Shown here one piece after another: positions 11,490 through 19,973 of a DNA stretch of 64,000 nucleotides; the stretch's first letter is position 1; the number at the start of each line of letters is the position of its first letter. Made by a program: the position numbers and the translations under genes. The DNA comes from Leclercia adecarboxylata. GTDB lineage: Bacteria > Pseudomonadota > Gammaproteobacteria > Enterobacterales > Enterobacteriaceae. The stretch is taken from the NCBI GenBank assembly GCA_002360945.1, contig DERO01000029.1, positions 51,328 to 115,327 of the forward strand, in the 5' to 3' direction. Under the pieces are notes generated by a model, which was not told the DNA's origin, did not search any database, and worked only from the letters and a program-made list of their open reading frames with translations.

Positions 11490-13184
11490 GTGATAGTTAA
11501 ACAACCGGTTTCACGCAGTCTTGCCCGGGCCTTTTTCGCCATCATCGCCCTGTCGCTGCTGACCAGCGCCATCGCGCTCTTTACCCTCGCCAGCAGCCAG
11601 CGCGATGCCGAAGCGATTAACCTGGCGGGGTCATTGCGGATGCAAAGCTATCGCCTGGGTTACGATATGCAGCGGGGCAGCGCCGATCTGCTGCCCCATC
11701 GCCAGGCCTGGCAGCAAACGCTGAATGCCCCCGCGCTGCTCACCCTGAAAAGCTGGTACGTGCCGGATGAGGTGCAACAGCATTATCACCAGCTGCAGCT
11801 GGCATGGCAGGGGGTAAGCGAGAAGCTCGATCAGGGCGATTACGCCTGGTATCAGAACCATATGGATGAGTATGTGGCGCGTATCGACGCCTTCGTCCTC
11901 TCCCTGCAGCACTATGCCGAACATAAAATCCAGCTGGTGTTCGCCATCTCCTTTGCCGGGGCCATTGGCATCATACTGCTGGCGCTCAGCACGCTGCGGC
12001 GGATCCGCCGACAGGTGGTCGCCCCGCTCAATCATCTGGTCGCCTCCAGCCTGCACATCGAACAGGGCCGGTTTGATACCCCGGTGCCGGATACCGATCT
12101 GCCGAACGAGCTTGGCCTGCTTTCCCGCACTTTTAACCATATGGCGACCGAGCTACACACCCTCTATCGCTCGCTGGAAATTTCGGTTGAAGAGAAGACG
12201 CACCACCTGCACGAAGCCCACCAGCAGCTGGAGATGCTGTTTACCTGCTCCCAGGAGATGAATACCAGCAAGATCGACAGCCACTGTTTCCGTCATATCC
12301 TGCAAACCGTGCGCGAATACACCGGGATCACCTGGCTGGCGCTGCATACCAGCGACGGCTGGAAAATGCAGGAGGGTGAAGCCGCCGAACACCTAGAGAC
12401 GCAGGTGCTGCCGGTCATTATGCTGGAGACCCGCTTCGGTGAGCTGCGCTGGCAAAGCGAGCAGCGCGCCGTCCCGATCCCGCTGATGAAAAGCGTGGCC
12501 ACCATGCTCGGACGCGGCCTGTTCTCCAACCAGGCGCAGAAGCACTACCACCAGCTGCTGCTGATGGAGGAACGTGCCACCATCGCCCGGGAACTGCACG
12601 ACTCGCTGGCGCAGGTGCTGTCGTATCTGCGCATCCAGCTGACGCTGCTTAAACGTGCAGTGCCGGAGGAGAACGAGGCGGCGCAGACGATCATTACCGA
12701 CTTCTCACGGGCGCTGAATGCCGCCTATCGCCAGCTGCGCGAGCTGCTGACCACCTTCCGCCTGACGCTGCACCAGGCCAACCTGCCCGCCGCGCTGCAG
12801 GAGACGCTGGACGATCTCCAGAAGCAGACCGGCGCAATCCTGAGCCTTGACTGTCAGCTCTCCTCCCTGGCACTGGACGCCCAGATGCAGGTCCACCTGC
12901 TGCAGATTGTGCGCGAGGCGGTGCTGAACGCCATCAAGCACGCCCAGGCCAGCGACATTCGGGTCAGCTGCGTAACCGCCCCGGACGGCAGCCATACGGT
13001 AAGCATTCGCGACGACGGCATCGGGATCGGCGACGCCAGCGAGCCGCCGGGTCATTACGGTCTGAACATCATGCGCGAGCGCGCCGACCGGCTGGGGGGC
13101 ACCCTGCACTTCTCGCAACCGCCCGGCGGCGGAACCCAGGTCAGCGTCTGTTTCCGCTCGTCAGCGGGTACCGAGGGTAAATAA
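11490..13184 (+). CDS. narQ: Nitrate/nitrite sensor histidine kinase NarQ
   Basis: Inner-membrane sensor that phosphorylates NarP and NarL in response to nitrate or nitrite. Order: TM1 (about 13-34), periplasmic P-box with SLRMQSYRLGYDMQ (48-61), TM2 (about 146-168), HAMP, a central cysteine-containing region (FTCSQEMNTSKIDSHC, about 251-266), and HisKA_3 with phospho-acceptor H370 in ARELHDSLAQ. An HATPase_c domain with DDGIGIG and GLNIMRERA ends the protein. The start is GTG, giving MIVKQPVS as in E. coli. The 564-residue length matches the family. acrD follows after 200 bp on its own promoter. Confidence 0.96.
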   Translation: MIVKQPVSRSLARAFFAIIALSLLTSAIALFTLASSQRDAEAINLAGSLRMQSYRLGYDMQRGSADLLPHRQAWQQTLNAPALLTLKSWYVPDEVQQHYHQLQLAWQGVSEKLDQGDYAWYQNHMDEYVARIDAFVLSLQHYAEHKIQLVFAISFAGAIGIILLALSTLRRIRRQVVAPLNHLVASSLHIEQGRFDTPVPDTDLPNELGLLSRTFNHMATELHTLYRSLEISVEEKTHHLHEAHQQLEMLFTCSQEMNTSKIDSHCFRHILQTVREYTGITWLALHTSDGWKMQEGEAAEHLETQVLPVIMLETRFGELRWQSEQRAVPIPLMKSVATMLGRGLFSNQAQKHYHQLLLMEERATIARELHDSLAQVLSYLRIQLTLLKRAVPEENEAAQTIITDFSRALNAAYRQLRELLTTFRLTLHQANLPAALQETLDDLQKQTGAILSLDCQLSSLALDAQMQVHLLQIVREAVLNAIKHAQASDIRVSCVTAPDGSHTVSIRDDGIGIGDASEPPGHYGLNIMRERADRLGGTLHFSQPPGGGTQVSVCFRSSAGTEGK

Positions 13185-13265
13185 CGGTAAAATCAGGGGG
13201 GATGTCACCGCTCAGCCATGGGGATGGGCAATACTCACCGCAACCCCCGGGGCAACGACGCGAAT

Positions 13266-13313
<48 letters not shown>

Positions 13314-13384
13314 ATCCGCCTTGCCGCTAGAGTTATGCGGACAATGAACAATGACGACGCGCAGCAAAACGAGGTCTTATTTTA

Positions 13385-16300
13385 ATGGCGAATTTTTTCA
13401 TCGATCGCCCCATTTTTGCCTGGGTGCTGGCAATTCTGTTGTGTCTCACCGGCACGCTGGCCATTTTTTCCCTTCCTGTTGAGCAATACCCGGATCTGGC
13501 CCCGCCTAACGTGCGGATCACGGCGAACTATCCGGGGGCCTCTGCACAAACCCTGGAGAACACCGTCACTCAGGTGATCGAGCAGAACATGACCGGCCTC
13601 GACAACCTGATGTACATGTCCTCCCAGAGCAGCGCCACCGGCCAGGCGACGGTCACGCTGAGCTTTACCGCGGGGAGCGACCCGGATGAAGCGGTGCAGC
13701 AGGTGCAGAACCAGCTGCAGTCCGCGATGCGTAAGCTGCCGCAGGCGGTGCAGAATCAGGGCGTGACGGTGCGTAAGACCGGCGACACTAACATTCTGAC
13801 CATCGCCTTTGTCTCCAACGACGGCTCGATGGATAAGCAGGATATCGCTGACTATGTCGCCAGTAATATTCAGGATCCGCTCAGCCGCATCAACGGCGTG
13901 GGGGATATCGACGCCTACGGCTCGCAATACTCGATGCGTATCTGGCTCGATCCGGCGAAGCTGAACAGTTACCAGATGACGGCGAAAGATGTCACCGACG
14001 CCATCGAATCACAAAACGCGCAGATTGCGGTCGGCCAACTGGGCGGCACGCCGTCCATTGATAAACAGGCGCTGAACGCCACCATCAACTCCCAGTCGCT
14101 GTTGCAGACCCCGCAGCAGTTTCGCGATATCACCCTGCGCGTGAACCAGGACGGCTCGGAAGTGCGGCTCGGCGATGTTGCCACCGTCGAGATGGGCGCG
14201 GAGAAGTACGATTACCTGAGCCGCTTTAACGGTAAGCAGGCCTCCGGGCTGGGGGTCAAGCTGGCCTCCGGTGCCAACGAGATGGCCACGGCTGAACAGG
14301 TCATCAAACGCCTCGATGAGCTGTCGCAGTACTTCCCCCACGGTCTGGAGTATAAAGTCGCCTACGAAACCACCTCCTTCGTGAAGGCCTCGATTGAGGA
14401 TGTGGTGAAAACCTTGCTGGAAGCCATCGCCCTGGTATTCCTGGTGATGTACCTGTTCCTGCAAAATTTCCGCGCCACGCTGATCCCGACCATTGCCGTG
14501 CCGGTGGTGCTGATGGGCACCTTCACGGTGCTCTACGCCTTTGGCTACAGCATCAACACCCTCACCATGTTTGCGATGGTCTTGGCGATAGGCCTGCTGG
14601 TGGATGACGCCATCGTGGTGGTGGAGAACGTCGAACGTATCATGAGTGAAGAGGGACTCTCCCCGCGCGAAGCGACGCGAAAATCGATGAAGCAGATCCA
14701 GGGGGCGCTGGTAGGGATTGCCATGGTGCTGTCAGCGGTATTCGTGCCGATGGCCTTCTTTGGCGGCACCACCGGCGCCATCTACCGCCAGTTCTCGATC
14801 ACCATCGTTGCGGCGATGGTGCTGTCGGTACTGGTGGCGATGATCCTCACTCCGGCGCTGTGTGCCACCCTGCTGAAGCCGCTGCACAAAGGGGAACAGC
14901 ACGGCCAGAAAGGCTTCTTTGGCTGGTTCAACCGCATGTTTAACCGCAACGCCGCACGCTATGAGGCAGGCGTCGGGCGGATCCTGCAGCGCAGCCTGCG
15001 CTGGATGCTGATCTACGTTCTACTGCTGGGCGGCATGGTGTTCCTGTTCCTGCGTCTGCCAACCTCGTTCCTGCCGCTGGAAGATCGGGGCATGTTTATC
15101 ACCTCTGTGCAGTTGCCCAGTGGCTCTACCCAGCAGCAGACCCTGAAGGTGGTTCAGCAGGTCGAGCAGTATTTCTTCACCAAAGAAAAAGATACCGTGC
15201 TGTCAGTGTTTGCCACCGTGGGCTCAGGCCCGGGCGGTAACGGGCAGAACGTGGCGCGTATGTTTGTGCGCCTGAAAGACTGGGACGAGCGCGATGCTAA
15301 AACCGGCAGCTCGTTCGCCATTATCGAGCGCGCCACCAAAGCCTTCAGCCACATTAAAGAGGCGCGGGTTTTCGCCAGCAGCCCACCGGCCATTAGCGGG
15401 CTCGGCAGTTCCGCAGGCTTTGATATGGAGCTGCAGGATCACGCCGGGGCCGGACATGATGCCCTGATGGCCGCACGCGACCGCCTGCTGGAGCTGGCCG
15501 GGGAAGATCCTTCCCTTACCCGCGTACGTCACAACGGTCTGGATGACAGTCCGCAGCTGCAGATTGATATTGACCAGCGTAAGGCGCAGGCGCTGGGTGT
15601 GGACATCGACGACATCAACGATACCCTGCAAACTGCGTGGGGCTCGAGCTATGTGAACGACTTTATGGATCGGGGCCGCGTGAAAAAGGTCTACGTGCAG
15701 GCGGCGGCTAAATACCGCATGCTGCCGGACGATATCAACATGTGGTACGTGCGCAACAAAGACGGCGGCATGGTGCCTTTCTCCGCCTTCGCCACCTCGC
15801 GCTGGGAGACCGGTTCGCCACGTATGGAACGCTACAACGGTTATTCAGCGGTCGAGATTGTCGGGGAGGCGGCGCCGGGGGTCAGTACCGGTACCGCGAT
15901 GGATGTGATGGAGAATCTGGTGCAGCAGTTGCCTGCCGGGTTTGGCCTCGAGTGGACCGCGATGTCCTATCAGGAGCGCCTCTCTGGAGCCCAGGCACCG
16001 GCGCTCTATGCGTTGTCGCTGCTGGTCGTCTTCCTCTGTCTGGCCGCCCTGTATGAGAGCTGGTCGGTGCCGTTCTCGGTGATGCTGGTGGTGCCGCTGG
16101 GGGTGATCGGTGCCCTGCTCGCCACCTGGATGCGCGGGCTGGAGAATGACGTCTACTTCCAGGTCGGGCTGTTAACGGTCATTGGCCTTTCCGCGAAGAA
16201 CGCCATTCTGATCGTCGAGTTTGCTAACGAGATGAATGAGAAAGGCCAGGAGCTGATGGCTGCGACCCTTGACGCCTGTCGCCAGCGACTGCGTCCAATC

Positions 16301-16498
16301 CTGATGACCTCGCTGGCGTTTGTCTTCGGTGTACTGCCGATGGCGACCAGTTCTGGCGCGGGATCGAGCAGCCAGCACGCGGTGGGAACCGGAGTCATGG
16401 GCGGAATGATCTCCGCCACCATCCTCGCCATTTACTTTGTGCCGCTGTTCTTTGTACTGGTCCGCCGGCGTTTCCCGTTAAAGGAACGGCAGAAATAA
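13385..16498 (+). CDS. acrD: RND multidrug efflux pump AcrD
   Basis: Inner-membrane proton/drug antiporter that exports aminoglycosides and other hydrophilic or anionic compounds with AcrA and TolC. The 1037 residues equal the E. coli AcrD length. The RND layout is visible: TM1 ([18 protein letters not shown]), a large porter loop, a TM4 proton-relay pair in [13 protein letters not shown], a second porter loop (from about residue 560) and TM10 with [13 protein letters not shown]. It sits next to narQ as in E. coli, which separates it from acrB. A single terminator follows, and a BaeR-like box lies upstream. Confidence 0.96.
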   Translation: MANFFIDRPIFAWVLAILLCLTGTLAIFSLPVEQYPDLAPPNVRITANYPGASAQTLENTVTQVIEQNMTGLDNLMYMSSQSSATGQATVTLSFTAGSDPDEAVQQVQNQLQSAMRKLPQAVQNQGVTVRKTGDTNILTIAFVSNDGSMDKQDIADYVASNIQDPLSRINGVGDIDAYGSQYSMRIWLDPAKLNSYQMTAKDVTDAIESQNAQIAVGQLGGTPSIDKQALNATINSQSLLQTPQQFRDITLRVNQDGSEVRLGDVATVEMGAEKYDYLSRFNGKQASGLGVKLASGANEMATAEQVIKRLDELSQYFPHGLEYKVAYETTSFVKASIEDVVKTLLEAIALVFLVMYLFLQNFRATLIPTIAVPVVLMGTFTVLYAFGYSINTLTMFAMVLAIGLLVDDAIVVVENVERIMSEEGLSPREATRKSMKQIQGALVGIAMVLSAVFVPMAFFGGTTGAIYRQFSITIVAAMVLSVLVAMILTPALCATLLKPLHKGEQHGQKGFFGWFNRMFNRNAARYEAGVGRILQRSLRWMLIYVLLLGGMVFLFLRLPTSFLPLEDRGMFITSVQLPSGSTQQQTLKVVQQVEQYFFTKEKDTVLSVFATVGSGPGGNGQNVARMFVRLKDWDERDAKTGSSFAIIERATKAFSHIKEARVFASSPPAISGLGSSAGFDMELQDHAGAGHDALMAARDRLLELAGEDPSLTRVRHNGLDDSPQLQIDIDQRKAQALGVDIDDINDTLQTAWGSSYVNDFMDRGRVKKVYVQAAAKYRMLPDDINMWYVRNKDGGMVPFSAFATSRWETGSPRMERYNGYSAVEIVGEAAPGVSTGTAMDVMENLVQQLPAGFGLEWTAMSYQERLSGAQAPALYALSLLVVFLCLAALYESWSVPFSVMLVVPLGVIGALLATWMRGLENDVYFQVGLLTVIGLSAKNAILIVEFANEMNEKGQELMAATLDACRQRLRPILMTSLAFVFGVLPMATSSGAGSSSQHAVGTGVMGGMISATILAIYFVPLFFVLVRRRFPLKERQK

Positions 16499-16511
16499 GA
16501 TATTGAAAATG

Positions 16512-16541
16512 AAAAAGGCGTCCTTACCGGCCGCCTTTTTT
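16512..16541 (+). terminator. Rho-independent terminator of acrD
   Basis: AAAAAGGCG pairs with CGCCTTTTT across an 11-base loop and runs into a T tract. It lies 14 bases after the acrD stop and may also serve ypfM from the other strand through its A-rich side. Confidence 0.8.
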
Positions 16542-16605
16542 ATGTGTTTATTTTCACATTATTGTTATTTAACTAATTAAGTGCTCTTGCATTTCTTCCT
16601 GAATG

Positions 16606-16665
16606 TCATTTACGAAGCATGCCTTCGATAAAATCTTTCCAGTTCCCCAGTTCACGTTCAATCAT
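16606..16665 (-). CDS. ypfM: Small protein YpfM (19 residues)
   Basis: A 19-codon reading frame on the minus strand translates as MIERELGNWKDFIEGMLRK, which I recognise as the E. coli small protein YpfM. A strong Shine-Dalgarno (GAGAGG) lies 5 bases before the ATG, and the stop is TGA. Function is unknown; in E. coli it was found by small-protein tagging surveys. The position, antisense-facing between acrD and yffB, also matches E. coli. Conservation of both sequence and ribosome site in an AT-rich intergenic region argues that it is translated. Confidence 0.9.
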   Translation of the reverse strand: MIERELGNWKDFIEGMLRK

Positions 16666-17053
16666 AACTACCTCTCTTATTATTATGGCCATTCTACGAG
16701 AATATATCATCATTGTGAAGACTTTTTAATCAGTGATACTGCTCTACCCCCGTTGGTACGACTGGCTTGTAGATAATATGGGCCTCGTACGATAAATTTT
16801 ATGTGACCAACTGCAATATTTTGAAATAACCTTGGTTAAGGATGAAAAAATTAATTAGCGACTGTTCTTACACGATTTTTTAGCGCCTGGACTTCTATGC
16901 GATAAAGATGAAATAATATTCATGCGCTGTACATAATTTATGCCACGCCTGAATATAAAATTAAGTAATAAAACAAATGTGTTATATTTTCGCAATCGCT
17001 TAAACATCGAAATTACTGAGCAATTGCTCTCTGTTAAGACAAAAGGATTCACC
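16666..17053. other. AT-rich intergenic region ypfM-yffB
   Basis: About 390 bp, clearly more AT-rich than its neighbours, between divergent ypfM and yffB. It must hold the promoters of both. I found no reading frame with a ribosome site, no long inverted repeat and no recognised operator. GATAAT at 16772-16777 could be a -10 element but lacks a properly spaced -35. Confidence 0.5.
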
Positions 17054-17410
17054 ATGATCGTCCTGTACGGCATCAAAAATTGCGACACCATCAAAAAGGC
17101 CCGCCGCTGGCTGGAGGCAAACAACGTCGATTTCCGTTTTCATGACTATCGCGCCGACGGTCTTGATGCAGATTTAATGCAGAAATTCATCGCAGAGCTG
17201 GGCTGGGAAGCGCTGCTGAACACTCGTGGTACCACCTGGCGCAAACTGGATGAGAACCTGCGCGCCAGCATCAACGATGCCGACAGCGCCGCCGCCTTAA
17301 TGGTTGAAATGCCAGCAATCATCAAACGCCCATTGCTCTGGGCGCCCGGTAAGCCTATGCTGCTGGGTTTCAACGAAAAGCAATACCAAACCTATTTTAT
17401 TGAGGTGTAG
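17054..17410 (+). CDS. yffB: ArsC-family (Spx/MgsR-like) reductase YffB
   Basis: Thioredoxin-fold protein of the ArsC/Spx family, 118 residues as in E. coli YffB. The N-terminal [15 protein letters not shown] carries the single active-site-type cysteine. The ATG at 17054 has AAGGATTC upstream; the longer open frame from 16940 runs through AT-rich non-coding sequence and is rejected. The substrate is unknown; a glutathione-dependent thiol reductase role has been proposed for the family. It lies 3 bases upstream of dapE and is almost certainly co-transcribed with it. Confidence 0.92.
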   Translation: MIVLYGIKNCDTIKKARRWLEANNVDFRFHDYRADGLDADLMQKFIAELGWEALLNTRGTTWRKLDENLRASINDADSAAALMVEMPAIIKRPLLWAPGKPMLLGFNEKQYQTYFIEV

Positions 17411-17413
17411 TCT

Positions 17414-18541
17414 ATGTCATGCCCGGTCATTGAGCTGACTCAGCAGCTTATTCGCCGCCCCTCCCTGAGCCCGGACGATGCGGGTTGTCAGGCACTGATG
17501 ATCGAGCGCCTGCGGGCGATTGGTTTTACCGTCGAACCTATGGATTTTGGCGATACGCAAAATTTCTGGGCCTGGCGTGGTCAGGGCGAAACGCTGGCGT
17601 TTGCCGGACATACTGATGTGGTGCCAGCCGGTGACGCTGACCGCTGGATCAATCCTCCTTTCGAACCGACGATCCGCGACGGCATGCTGTTTGGTCGCGG
17701 CGCGGCGGACATGAAAGGTTCCCTGGCAGCGATGGTGGTTGCCGCCGAACGTTTCGTGGCGCAATACCCGAACCATAAAGGCCGGCTGGCGTTTTTAATC
17801 ACTTCCGACGAAGAGGCCAGCGCCAAAAACGGTACCGTGAAGGTGGTGGAGACGCTGATGGCGCGCAACGAACGCCTGGATTACTGCCTGGTAGGCGAAC
17901 CGTCCAGCACCGAGGTGGTGGGTGACGTGGTCAAAAATGGCCGTCGCGGCTCCATGACCTGTAACCTGACCATTCACGGCGTTCAGGGTCACGTAGCCTA
18001 TCCGCATCTGGCCGATAACCCGGTGCACCGCGCCGCGCCGATGCTCAACGAGCTGGTGGGGATCGAGTGGGACAAGGGCAACGACTATTTCCCGCCAACC
18101 AGCATGCAGATTGCCAATATCCAGGCCGGCACCGGCAGCAACAACGTCATTCCGGGCGATCTGTTTGTGCAGTTTAACTTCCGCTTCAGCACCGAGCTGA
18201 CCGACGAGATGATCAAAGCCCGGGTTGCGGCGCTGCTGGAGAAACACCAGCTGCGCTACAGCGTGGACTGGTGGATTTCCGGCCAGCCGTTCCTCACCGG
18301 GCGCGGTAAGCTGGTGGATGCGGTGGTTAACGCTATCGCGCACTATAATGAAATTAAACCGCAACTGCTGACCACGGGCGGTACATCCGACGGACGCTTT
18401 ATTGCCCGTATGGGTGCGCAGGTGGTGGAACTTGGGCCGGTGAATGCCACGATTCATAAAATCAATGAATGCGTGAATGCCGCTGATTTGCAGCTACTGG
18501 CTCGTATGTATCAACGTATCATGGAGCAGCTCGTCGCCTGA
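17414..18541 (+). CDS. dapE: Succinyl-diaminopimelate desuccinylase DapE
   Basis: Di-zinc hydrolase converting N-succinyl-LL-diaminopimelate to LL-diaminopimelate and succinate, in lysine and peptidoglycan precursor synthesis. The 375 residues match E. coli. M20 motifs are visible: [10 protein letters not shown] (metal ligand and catalytic acid), [10 protein letters not shown], the catalytic [11 protein letters not shown] and the C-terminal ligand region near ATIHKINE. yffB lies 3 bases upstream and ypfN follows after 26 bp, giving the yffB-dapE-ypfN operon. Confidence 0.97.
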   Translation: MSCPVIELTQQLIRRPSLSPDDAGCQALMIERLRAIGFTVEPMDFGDTQNFWAWRGQGETLAFAGHTDVVPAGDADRWINPPFEPTIRDGMLFGRGAADMKGSLAAMVVAAERFVAQYPNHKGRLAFLITSDEEASAKNGTVKVVETLMARNERLDYCLVGEPSSTEVVGDVVKNGRRGSMTCNLTIHGVQGHVAYPHLADNPVHRAAPMLNELVGIEWDKGNDYFPPTSMQIANIQAGTGSNNVIPGDLFVQFNFRFSTELTDEMIKARVAALLEKHQLRYSVDWWISGQPFLTGRGKLVDAVVNAIAHYNEIKPQLLTTGGTSDGRFIARMGAQVVELGPVNATIHKINECVNAADLQLLARMYQRIMEQLVA

Positions 18542-18567
18542 CGGTTGCCCCAAAGAAGGATAAGCGA

Positions 18568-18765
18568 ATGGACTGGCTGGCTAAATATTGGTGGATCCTG
18601 GTACTGGTTTTTCTGGTAGGCGTAGTGCTGAACGTGATCAAGGATCTCAAGCGCGTTGACCACAAGAAATTCCTCGCCAACAAACCTGAACTCCCCCCAC
18701 ATCGTGACTTTAACGACAAGTGGGACGATGAAGACGACTGGCCGAAGAAGGACCAGAAGAAGTAA
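18568..18765 (+). CDS. ypfN: Small membrane protein YpfN
   Basis: A 65-residue protein of the UPF0370/YpfN family. It has one transmembrane segment (about residues 7-25, [18 protein letters not shown]), then a basic stretch and a highly acidic tail ([15 protein letters not shown]). The ribosome site AAGGATAAG precedes the ATG. Function is unknown. Position directly after dapE is conserved in enterics. Confidence 0.93.
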   Translation: MDWLAKYWWILVLVFLVGVVLNVIKDLKRVDHKKFLANKPELPPHRDFNDKWDDEDDWPKKDQKK

Positions 18766-18796
18766 TGGTTTAACCTCTGTCTATGTTACGGATTCT

Positions 18797-18818
18797 CCCT
18801 CTCCCTTGAGGGAGAGGG
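18797..18818. repeat. CCCTCTCCC/GGGAGAGGG palindromic repeat
   Basis: A 9-bp perfect stem (18797-18805 and 18810-18818) with loop TTGA, followed by CTGGGGTGAGGGGG. This hairpin with a GGGGTGAGGG tail is a familiar dispersed intergenic repeat in gamma-proteobacteria. It lies shortly after ypfN and could end its transcript, but no T run follows. Confidence 0.65.
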
Positions 18819-18899
18819 CTGGGGTGAGGGGGAACATACCGCACTGGTGGTAATTCCGTTCACTTCCAGAGCCGTGCTTCTCTGTAACAACGGAACCGG

Positions 18900-19135
18900 T
18901 GAACGTGCCAGGGTGGCTCAATCGCCACCACCCTGGCAACCCGGGCTACCGGCAAGAAAATCGCCGCTTTGCGGTGCCCTCAGCTTATTCCTTCAGGCTT
19001 TCGGGTCGGGCACCAGCCTGCATCCATGCAGGCTATGCCCTCTCGGCGCGTCCCTGCGCCTCGCCCCGGCCTTCCGGAAACGCTTCGGCGATTTTCAGCC
19101 GGACCAGGGAATCGCTGTCAGCTAATCATTCCCCT
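18900..19135. other. Structured non-coding block of unknown nature
   Basis: Between convergent ypfN and ypfH lie about 440 bp with no supported gene. The GC-rich core can form an interrupted outer stem of 22 pairs: CCCTGG (18931-18936) with CCAGGG (19104-19109), CCGGC (18949-18953) with GCCGG (19098-19102), and GAAAATCGCCG (18956-18966) with CGGCGATTTTC (19086-19096). Inside are GGTGCCC/GGGCACC (18973, 19008), AGCCTGCAT/ATGCAGGCT (19015, 19026) and GGCGC/GCGCC (19045, 19056). Competing outer hairpins are TGCCAGGGTGG/CCACCCTGGCA (18906, 18928) and GGGAAT/ATTCCC (19107, 19128). It could be a structured RNA or a MITE-like repeat. No transposase, target duplication or terminator was seen. Confidence 0.5.
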
Positions 19136-19204
19136 GAATTATTTAATTGCTTCAAGTACAAAGAAATAACCGAAAATTCTTCCAAGTGGAACGAAGAGCC
19201 CCCC

Positions 19205-19900
19205 TCAGAAAAACTCAACAATACCGTCGTCGTTCGGCTTGCCACCACTCAATGCTTCATCGAAGTAGTGCTTCGGCACGGTAAAACGCAGGTGATCCAG
19301 CGCGAACTGCATACTGCGATCGTCAATGGCGTGTCCCAGATCGTCGACAATATCCAGCGTCACGTCACCGCCCGCGCGGATCAGCGCCTCCTGACCGGCC
19401 ACCGCATGGGACAGCTCGATCACATGGTCTTCCCCGCCGTGGATCAGGTGGATCGTGGTCGCGGTCGTCGCCCGCTCAGGCAGGGTCGCATAGCGGCCGT
19501 TGAAAGCAATCACCCGCGAGGCTAACCCCGGCCCGGCCTTCACGCTCTCCAGCGCCATGATCGCGCCCTGAGAAAAGCCGATCAGCGCGGTCGCATTGGC
19601 GCCAACACCGCTTTGCTGCTGCCAGTAACGCACCGTGTCGACAAAGGTCGGCATGATTGCATCTACCCGCGCCTGACGATTCTCTTCGGTCACGCCCTGC
19701 ACCGAGAACCACTGGCGGCCATTCGGACCGCAGGGCTCAACGCCGCCCACGCTCACCACCAGCGCATCGGGAAACAGCGGCGCAAACCAGCTGCCAATCT
19801 GACCCATATTAACCGGGTTATCGCCAACGCCATGAAACAGCAACAGCAGCTGTTTAGCCGGTTGAACGGGGCTCTGGACAACAAAATGGTCATGTTTCAT
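19205..19900 (-). CDS. ypfH: Alpha/beta-hydrolase esterase YpfH
   Basis: Carboxylesterase of the phospholipase/carboxylesterase family (231 residues). The nucleophile elbow GFSQG is visible near the middle, an early oxyanion segment HGVGDN follows the first strand, and a late GGEDHVIELSHA supplies the acid and nearby histidines. There is no signal peptide, so it is cytosolic. A strong Shine-Dalgarno (AAGGAG) precedes the ATG at 19900. The physiological substrate is unknown; E. coli YpfH hydrolyses short-chain esters. It is preceded by tmcA in the same direction. Confidence 0.92.
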   Translation of the reverse strand: MKHDHFVVQSPVQPAKQLLLLFHGVGDNPVNMGQIGSWFAPLFPDALVVSVGGVEPCGPNGRQWFSVQGVTEENRQARVDAIMPTFVDTVRYWQQQSGVGANATALIGFSQGAIMALESVKAGPGLASRVIAFNGRYATLPERATTATTIHLIHGGEDHVIELSHAVAGQEALIRAGGDVTLDIVDDLGHAIDDRSMQFALDHLRFTVPKHYFDEALSGGKPNDDGIVEFF

Positions 19901-19973
19901 GGCAGTCTCCTTGATTGATAAGCGGGATTCTACGCCTGACAGGCAGAATGAACATGCCAGTTTACTGATGAAG

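Noticed and set aside
16740..16790. Promoter-like GATAAT ahead of yffB
   Set aside because: The nearest -35-like hexamer (TTGGTA) is only 13 bases away, so spacing is wrong.
18899..19525. 208-codon frame running through the structured block into the 3' end of ypfH
   Set aside because: It overlaps ypfH on the opposite strand, has no ribosome site and has low-complexity Ser/Arg/Pro content. The stem-loop pattern explains the block better.
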